Source: an uncultured Porphyromonadaceae bacterium
GTDB taxonomy: Bacteria; Bacteroidota; Bacteroidia; Bacteroidales; Porphyromonadaceae
Length of the DNA stretch: 64,000 nt
NCBI GenBank assembly: GCA_947253625.1
Contig: CAMYAB010000009.1
Span: forward strand, 3,473-67,472
Direction of reading: 5' to 3'
The position numbers and the translations under genes are program-made. Positions 59,860 to 64,000 of the stretch are shown piece after piece; the first letter of the stretch is position 1; each line of letters opens with the position of its first letter. The notes below the pieces were generated by a model. The model did no database searches. It saw only the letters and a list, made by a program, of their open reading frames with translations, and had not been told where the DNA came from.

Positions 59860-61248
59860 TTACATGTTTTTGCTGGGGAAGCGGTTGAAGTACACATCGG
59901 GTTTCCAGAGCATCTTGGTGAGGTCTGCTTCGTTGGCGTCGGGGTAGTACCTCTTTATCGATCGGATGCACTGTGCATGGTCACCGTCGGCATCCGCCAT
60001 CACTCTGAATGGGATGGTGAGCTGTGAGTCAAAGGCACCGAGGCCGGACTCGAGCTCGTTGTAGTCGTACTTGACTTTGGCACCGGAGCCTTCTCCGTCA
60101 TCGTACTTTGCCCCGAGGCCACCTCGGCCTATCTTGGTGTTTTTGATGTGAAAGATGCCTACGTGCATCTGAAAGTGTACATCCGATTGCCTGAACTGCA
60201 GCATCCCCTTGAAGCCTAGTCGCTCCAGCTGATCGCCCCCAAGGTTGCGATGCATGCGGAGGCGTATGGCGTAGGGTGCGTGGTATCCGTTGATCACAAA
60301 GCCACGGTTGTCGCCCAGGTCATCAAAGTCCACCTCCTCGCCAAGCATCTTGTCGAGCGGATCCGTGTCTCGGTACTCGTAGGTGAATAGATCGGGGACG
60401 AGGGCATTGAGTTCGTCTGCCGGCAGTGGCTCCGAGAGCTGATAGCGCTGTCCGTCCGAGTCGGTGTAGTCGTTGGTGTTGTTGGTCTCTTCGGCCTTCA
60501 TGGCAAGTGCCTGATTGTACTTGAGGCTATTGGGCGTATGGGGTAGTAGCGGTGTGTAGATCACGCTTCCCGAGGTGCTTTCGGCCTTGACAAAGGAGCC
60601 ATCGGGCTTGAGCAAAAAGGTGTACTTGTCGATATACAAGCTGTCGGGGGTCAGCGGATATACGAGTGGGTATTTCCCGGTGACCTTGCCATCGGCACCC
60701 TTGTAGCCCTGGGAGGCATTGCCTATCGTGAAGAAGTGCTGGTGCTGGTATAGGGTGGCCTCTGGTGAGGTCTTGCACAGCTCCCTCTGTGTGGACTTGG
60801 AGGTCGCTTGGTCGCTGATTTGGGCAAACTGGTGGTTGATGTTGTTGCCGTTGATGTCAAAGTAGTTGAGCTCCAGTCCGTAGTAAAACTCATCGGACTT
60901 GATCACATCAAAGGCCTTGCGATCGGACGTGATCACCATATTGCGGTTTTCGTCCATGCCAATCGTGATCTCCTGATAGGTGGGGATCGGTGTGGCGAAG
61001 TGCGCAATGTCGTAGGCGGTGTAGATGTCGTCGTTGTTTTCCAGCCTCTGATCGCTCTTGCGCGCCAAGCGTAGGATCGCCTGCACCCCATAGACGTTGT
61101 CGTGTCCGACGATGACCCTCTCGATCGAGGATGGCGGGGCTTTTACGACCCGCTTGAGCAAATCATCCATCTTGTCATTGGCACACGCTGTCAGGAGGAG
61201 TACCAAGGTGGCTATTACGAATTGACTGTATCTATAGATCTTTTTCAT
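59860..61248 (-). CDS. Lipoprotein of the receptor operon (paralogue pair, first)
   Basis: A 462-residue lipoprotein with lipobox LTAC (Cys about 22). ATG 61248 is used because the frame's earlier start would be a TTG. GLELNYFDINGNNINHQ and LFTYEYRDTDPLDK mark it as a paralogue of the following gene. HAPYAIRLRMHRNLGGD and GMLQFRQSDVHFQMHVGIFHIK contain several His, Met and Asp residues. It begins 5 bases after the receptor gene ends, so they are coupled. Confidence 0.6.
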   Translation of the reverse strand: MKKIYRYSQFVIATLVLLLTACANDKMDDLLKRVVKAPPSSIERVIVGHDNVYGVQAILRLARKSDQRLENNDDIYTAYDIAHFATPIPTYQEITIGMDENRNMVITSDRKAFDVIKSDEFYYGLELNYFDINGNNINHQFAQISDQATSKSTQRELCKTSPEATLYQHQHFFTIGNASQGYKGADGKVTGKYPLVYPLTPDSLYIDKYTFLLKPDGSFVKAESTSGSVIYTPLLPHTPNSLKYNQALAMKAEETNNTNDYTDSDGQRYQLSEPLPADELNALVPDLFTYEYRDTDPLDKMLGEEVDFDDLGDNRGFVINGYHAPYAIRLRMHRNLGGDQLERLGFKGMLQFRQSDVHFQMHVGIFHIKNTKIGRGGLGAKYDDGEGSGAKVKYDYNELESGLGAFDSQLTIPFRVMADADGDHAQCIRSIKRYYPDANEADLTKMLWKPDVYFNRFPSKNM

Positions 61249-61253
61249 GTCAC

Positions 61254-63659
61254 TCAAAACTTAATGATCGTCCGCAACGAGACATTGGCGCCCTTACCGT
61301 GCGCATAGTACCTAAATCGGTCGGTGTACTCCTTGTACATGGTGTTGAGGATGTTGTCACCGATGAGTAGGATCTTCACCTCTCGGGACTTAGGGAGGTT
61401 CCACGTAAACTCCGCCGTGGCATTCATCAGCGCATACGCAGGTGGTGTCTCGCTCACCAAGTCCTTCTCCGGGTTGAAGTGCTTTTGCTTGGTCACAAAG
61501 ATACCGGATACGGATACCTGGGAGCTGTACTCTTTGTTTCGCCCCATGGCCCACTCGTAGCTCGCCGACAGCCCGTACCTATCGGAGGGCATGAAGGGGA
61601 GGTACTCCTTTTGGGTCAGGTTGCGAGCATAGATCCATTCACCCCTGGCCGATAAGCTCACCCCTGTATAGGGCGACACCGTGGCCATCAGGTCGCCACC
61701 CAGTAGTCGGGCATCGTCCTGACCGTAGACAAACTTGGGGTACTTCCCCGTCGGGTGGTTGTGAAAGCGATCCAGACCTTTCCCGATACTGTCGTAGATA
61801 TAGTTTTTGACATGCTGATAAAAACCACTGGGCTCCACCGACAGCCAGCTGTTGCGCCATCTGGCACCGAGGACCGCCTTGTAGCCATTTTCGCTCACCA
61901 GGTTGCGGTTGCCCTCCACCCAGTAGGTGCCGTGGTGCAGCCCGATAGAGTAGAGCTCGTTGATATCCGGTGGACGCCAAGACCAGCCGATATTGGCTCG
62001 CGCATCCAGGTTGTCACTAAACTGATAGTGACCGGCAAAGCTCATCGTGTAGTTGCTAAAGACCTTCCAGTCCGTATAGTACTTGGGGCTGCCTCCGATA
62101 TTGGTGTACCCGTCGACATCCATGGCCCTAAAGTCGTACCTCAGTCCGGCCGACAGCTGCAGTTTGTCGATCTTGGCCGAGTGGATCAGGTAGCCACCCA
62201 TCGTGAGTGCCGCATAGTTGGGGATAAAAGCCGGCTGCATCGTGCCGGGGTAGTTGTAGTTGTACTGATAGGTGCCCGACAGCCCTACCTCCGACTTCAT
62301 GTCCCAGAGTCCCCACAGGGCATTCCAGTTGGCATCGGTACGGTACGTGGAGAGCAAAAGATCCTGCACCGGATACCAGCTCATGTTGTGCGTCTTGCGG
62401 TTTTCAAACTCCCACCTCAGGTTGTCCTGGTACGAGGCAATCACCGACAGACTATGCCGATCATTGATCTGCCACTTCACATCGCCCTTGAGCATGAAGT
62501 GCTGAGTCTGCTGAAAAGGAGGCTCCACCTCGTATCTAAATGGCGACAATGTGGAGGGATCCGGACGCCCCGCGCGGAATCGATCCAGTAGCTGATTGAT
62601 GTCCGAGATTTTGCTCCCAAAGTAGATACCGCTCCTAGAGTAGTACAAGCTACTGTAGATCGTGGCCGTAAGGTTGTGCCACTTCACCCCGCCGAGTCCG
62701 GAGAAGCTGATGTTGTTGTAGCCGGTGTTGTTGAGGATATACTCCGGCGTGCTGTAGTCACCGGCCCTCTGGTACATGCCGTGCAAGCGCAGGCCAAAGG
62801 CCTTGTATCCCATCTCTATTGATCCGGCACCACTGTACCCCCTCGAGTTGGAGTCGAGCCCTAGGTTGACCCGCCCATTCACCTTGAAGCGGTCGTTCCC
62901 AAAAGGCAACTCAGCCTCATTGAACAACACCACACCCCCCATGGCACCATACCCGTACTTGATCGACTCGGCCCCCTTTACCACCTCCACGACACTTGCG
63001 CCCGTGTGGTCTATCTCCGGAGCGTGATCCGACCCCCAGCTCTGACTCTCCAGGCGCACACCGTTATTCATCAGGAGGATACGACTGCTGTGCATCCCCT
63101 GTATCACCGGCTTGGCAATCGTGCCCCCCGAGCTGATACTGCTCACTCCCGGCACCGACTCCAACATCTTGGCCAAGGAGAGCGAACTACTCTTCTCCAA
63201 AGTCTCCGTACTGATCTTGATCGCCTGTTGCAGCGATGACGTGTGGCGTCGCTGACTGATCACCAGCACCTCATCCATTAGCTCCGAGTCCTCCGACATC
63301 TCCACGACCACCTTGTTGCCGGCCCCAAAGGTGATCCACTTACTCACCGGACGATACCCCACAAAGGAGATATACACACGGGTCTTCGTCACCGGCTTGA
63401 TAAAAGCCAGCTGGCAGTCACCATCCATGCCGGTCAGCACCGGTGTCTTGATATCATCCGACTTGACGATGGCACTTATGATCGGCTCCTTGGTCACCGC
63501 ATCCACCACCACCAGAGTGACCTTTGACTTGGGCGTGGTAGGACCGTCTGTGACCACATGACCGCTCAGGTCAGAGGCGGCGTACGCACTCCAACCACTC
63601 AGGCAGGGCAAAAAAGAAACAAGAAACAATAAAAAGCTAAATACCTTCTTCATCCACAT
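61254..63659 (-). CDS. TonB-dependent outer-membrane receptor
   Basis: An 801-residue receptor: signal peptide (KKVFSFLLFLVSFLP...AYA), a CarboxypepD-like domain (about 35-115), a possible TonB box (DEVLVISQ, about 128-135), a plug domain with IQGMHSSRILLMNNGVRLE and WGSDHAPEID, then a 22-strand barrel ending in a final aromatic residue (IIKF). The plug's SDHA stretch resembles zinc-type receptors (ZnuD-like), weak evidence for a metal or metal-complex ligand. No SusD partner is present; three lipoproteins follow instead. ATG 63653 is an alternative start. Confidence 0.9.
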   Translation of the reverse strand: MWMKKVFSFLLFLVSFLPCLSGWSAYAASDLSGHVVTDGPTTPKSKVTLVVVDAVTKEPIISAIVKSDDIKTPVLTGMDGDCQLAFIKPVTKTRVYISFVGYRPVSKWITFGAGNKVVVEMSEDSELMDEVLVISQRRHTSSLQQAIKISTETLEKSSSLSLAKMLESVPGVSSISSGGTIAKPVIQGMHSSRILLMNNGVRLESQSWGSDHAPEIDHTGASVVEVVKGAESIKYGYGAMGGVVLFNEAELPFGNDRFKVNGRVNLGLDSNSRGYSGAGSIEMGYKAFGLRLHGMYQRAGDYSTPEYILNNTGYNNISFSGLGGVKWHNLTATIYSSLYYSRSGIYFGSKISDINQLLDRFRAGRPDPSTLSPFRYEVEPPFQQTQHFMLKGDVKWQINDRHSLSVIASYQDNLRWEFENRKTHNMSWYPVQDLLLSTYRTDANWNALWGLWDMKSEVGLSGTYQYNYNYPGTMQPAFIPNYAALTMGGYLIHSAKIDKLQLSAGLRYDFRAMDVDGYTNIGGSPKYYTDWKVFSNYTMSFAGHYQFSDNLDARANIGWSWRPPDINELYSIGLHHGTYWVEGNRNLVSENGYKAVLGARWRNSWLSVEPSGFYQHVKNYIYDSIGKGLDRFHNHPTGKYPKFVYGQDDARLLGGDLMATVSPYTGVSLSARGEWIYARNLTQKEYLPFMPSDRYGLSASYEWAMGRNKEYSSQVSVSGIFVTKQKHFNPEKDLVSETPPAYALMNATAEFTWNLPKSREVKILLIGDNILNTMYKEYTDRFRYYAHGKGANVSLRTIIKF

Positions 63660-63708
63660 AACTCCATTGCTACAGGAGTGTTTTATTTAACTATCTGAAT
63701 TCGTGGCG

Positions 63709-63716
63709 CAAGGTTA
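63709..63716 (-). promoter_or_regulatory. Possible -7 element (minus strand) of the receptor operon
   Basis: TAACCTTG on the minus strand is one base off the consensus and lies about 49 bases before the receptor start. Confidence 0.35.
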
Positions 63717-63752
63717 ACATCTATTATCCAAGAAGACATCACTATAAGTAGG

Positions 63753-63760
63753 TAATTTTG
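63753..63760 (+). promoter_or_regulatory. Additional -7 element upstream of tRNA-Ser
   Basis: TAATTTTG, an exact match, 81 bases before tRNA-Ser and 57 bases before the closer element at 63818. Confidence 0.35.
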
Positions 63761-63817
63761 CCCCAATTTTGCCCCTTTCCCCTCCTCGCCACTCTTTCAA
63801 AAACGGAAAGTAATAGG

Positions 63818-63825
63818 TACCTTTG
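63818..63825 (+). promoter_or_regulatory. -7 promoter element TACCTTTG of tRNA-Ser
   Basis: Exact TAnnTTTG, 16 bases before the mature tRNA end; the same variant as the tRNA-Asn promoter. Confidence 0.7.
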
Positions 63826-63841
63826 CCTGCTCGCATCGAAT

Positions 63842-63928
63842 GGAGGGGTGACAGAGTGGCCGATTGTGGCGGTCTCGAAAACCGTTGGAGCCTTCGTGCT
63901 CCCGGGGGTTCGAATCCCTCCCCCTCCG
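63842..63928 (+). tRNA. tRNA-Ser (CGA)
   Basis: An 87-nt cloverleaf with the long variable arm of serine tRNAs. Acceptor GGAGGGG pairs with CCCCTCC; anticodon stem GCGGT/ACCGT holds loop CTCGAAA with anticodon CGA at 63876-63878, reading UCG codons. The variable arm (about 63886-63903, TGGAGCC..GTGCTCCC) and T-arm GGGGG-TTCGAAT-CCCTC follow. Discriminator G; CCA is not encoded. Confidence 0.95.
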
Positions 63929-63933
63929 CAAGT

Positions 63934-63974
63934 AGGGGTGTAAATCACGTGATACGTTGATTTACACCCCTTTT
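63934..63974 (+). terminator. Terminator after tRNA-Ser
   Basis: AGGGGTGTAAATCA (63934-63947) pairs with TGATTTACACCCCT (63958-63971), followed by a T-run. Confidence 0.75.
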
Positions 63975-64000
63975 CTATCCCCCCCCCCCAAAAAAAAAAA

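Noticed and set aside
63980..64000. Long C-run followed by A-run at the right end
   Set aside because: Possibly a contig-end or assembly artefact; with no sequence beyond it, phase variation or any function cannot be judged.

Overview
This window looks like a chromosomal segment of a Bacteroidales bacterium, most likely a Porphyromonas-like member of the Porphyromonadaceae. The reasons are fimbrillin-family lipoproteins, a Bacteroidetes porin (Porin_10 type), a fused DAHP synthase/chorismate mutase, a carboxynorspermidine dehydrogenase, several TonB-linked lipoproteins, and above all the promoters. At least 17 intergenic sites match the phylum-specific -7 element TAnnTTTG in the right place and orientation. 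Base composition is moderately GC-rich and even; there is no insertion sequence, integrase, prophage or CRISPR array, so the segment reads as core genome with a few accessory islands.

Layout. 1-4439: tandem fimbrillin genes and a large accessory fimbrial lipoprotein. 4825-7843: a lipid cassette (cytidylyltransferase, short-chain reductase, CDP-alcohol phosphotransferase, acyltransferase), then an Ig-like lipoprotein (to 9864). 9865-10358: terminator, 21-bp palindrome repeat and promoter in front of an M16 protease that starts at TTG. 11665-12169: on the minus strand, a promoter, a cobalamin riboswitch, a short RNA with one 31-codon frame, and a terminator, with no ordinary gene. glyA follows, then the minus-strand ftsK-lolA-trxB unit. 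18476-23521: a degenerate aminotransferase, a GH20 hexosaminidase and queC-queD-queE. 23911-33599: a ten-gene, tightly overlapping plus-strand run (divIC/ftsB, membrane protein, dolichol-phosphate-mannose-like synthase, pyrC, porin, solute-binding protein, DEAD helicase, DHH phosphoesterase, DAHP synthase-chorismate mutase, folB). HtrA (minus), purA, a zinc peptidase and TonB follow.

38984-44203 is hemA-hemC-hemD-hemB-hemL, the complete C5 route from glutamyl-tRNA to uroporphyrinogen III. Then come rubrerythrin, tRNA-Asn, a POT peptide transporter with a soluble insert, a GH27 alpha-galactosidase, and efp with prfB (RF2), whose programmed +1 frameshift is fully preserved. A beta-propeller lipoprotein and the carboxynorspermidine dehydrogenase-bcp-recA operon follow. 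57285-63659 is a minus-strand operon with a TonB-dependent receptor and three lipoproteins, two of them paralogous, probably an uncharacterised outer-membrane uptake system. The window closes with tRNA-Ser(CGA).

Between the genes lie two families of dispersed repeats. One has four copies built from 22-bp tandem units plus a conserved tail; the other has two inverted copies of four 17-bp palindromes at an exact 21-bp period. A set of terminator hairpins also shares the arm GGGTGTGCCAAA. The observations most worth following are the riboswitch-controlled RNA without an obvious target gene, the aminotransferase whose PLP lysine is a tyrosine, the lipid cassette with altered catalytic motifs, and the receptor-lipoprotein operon. 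All calls are from reading the sequence; no database search or folding program was run.
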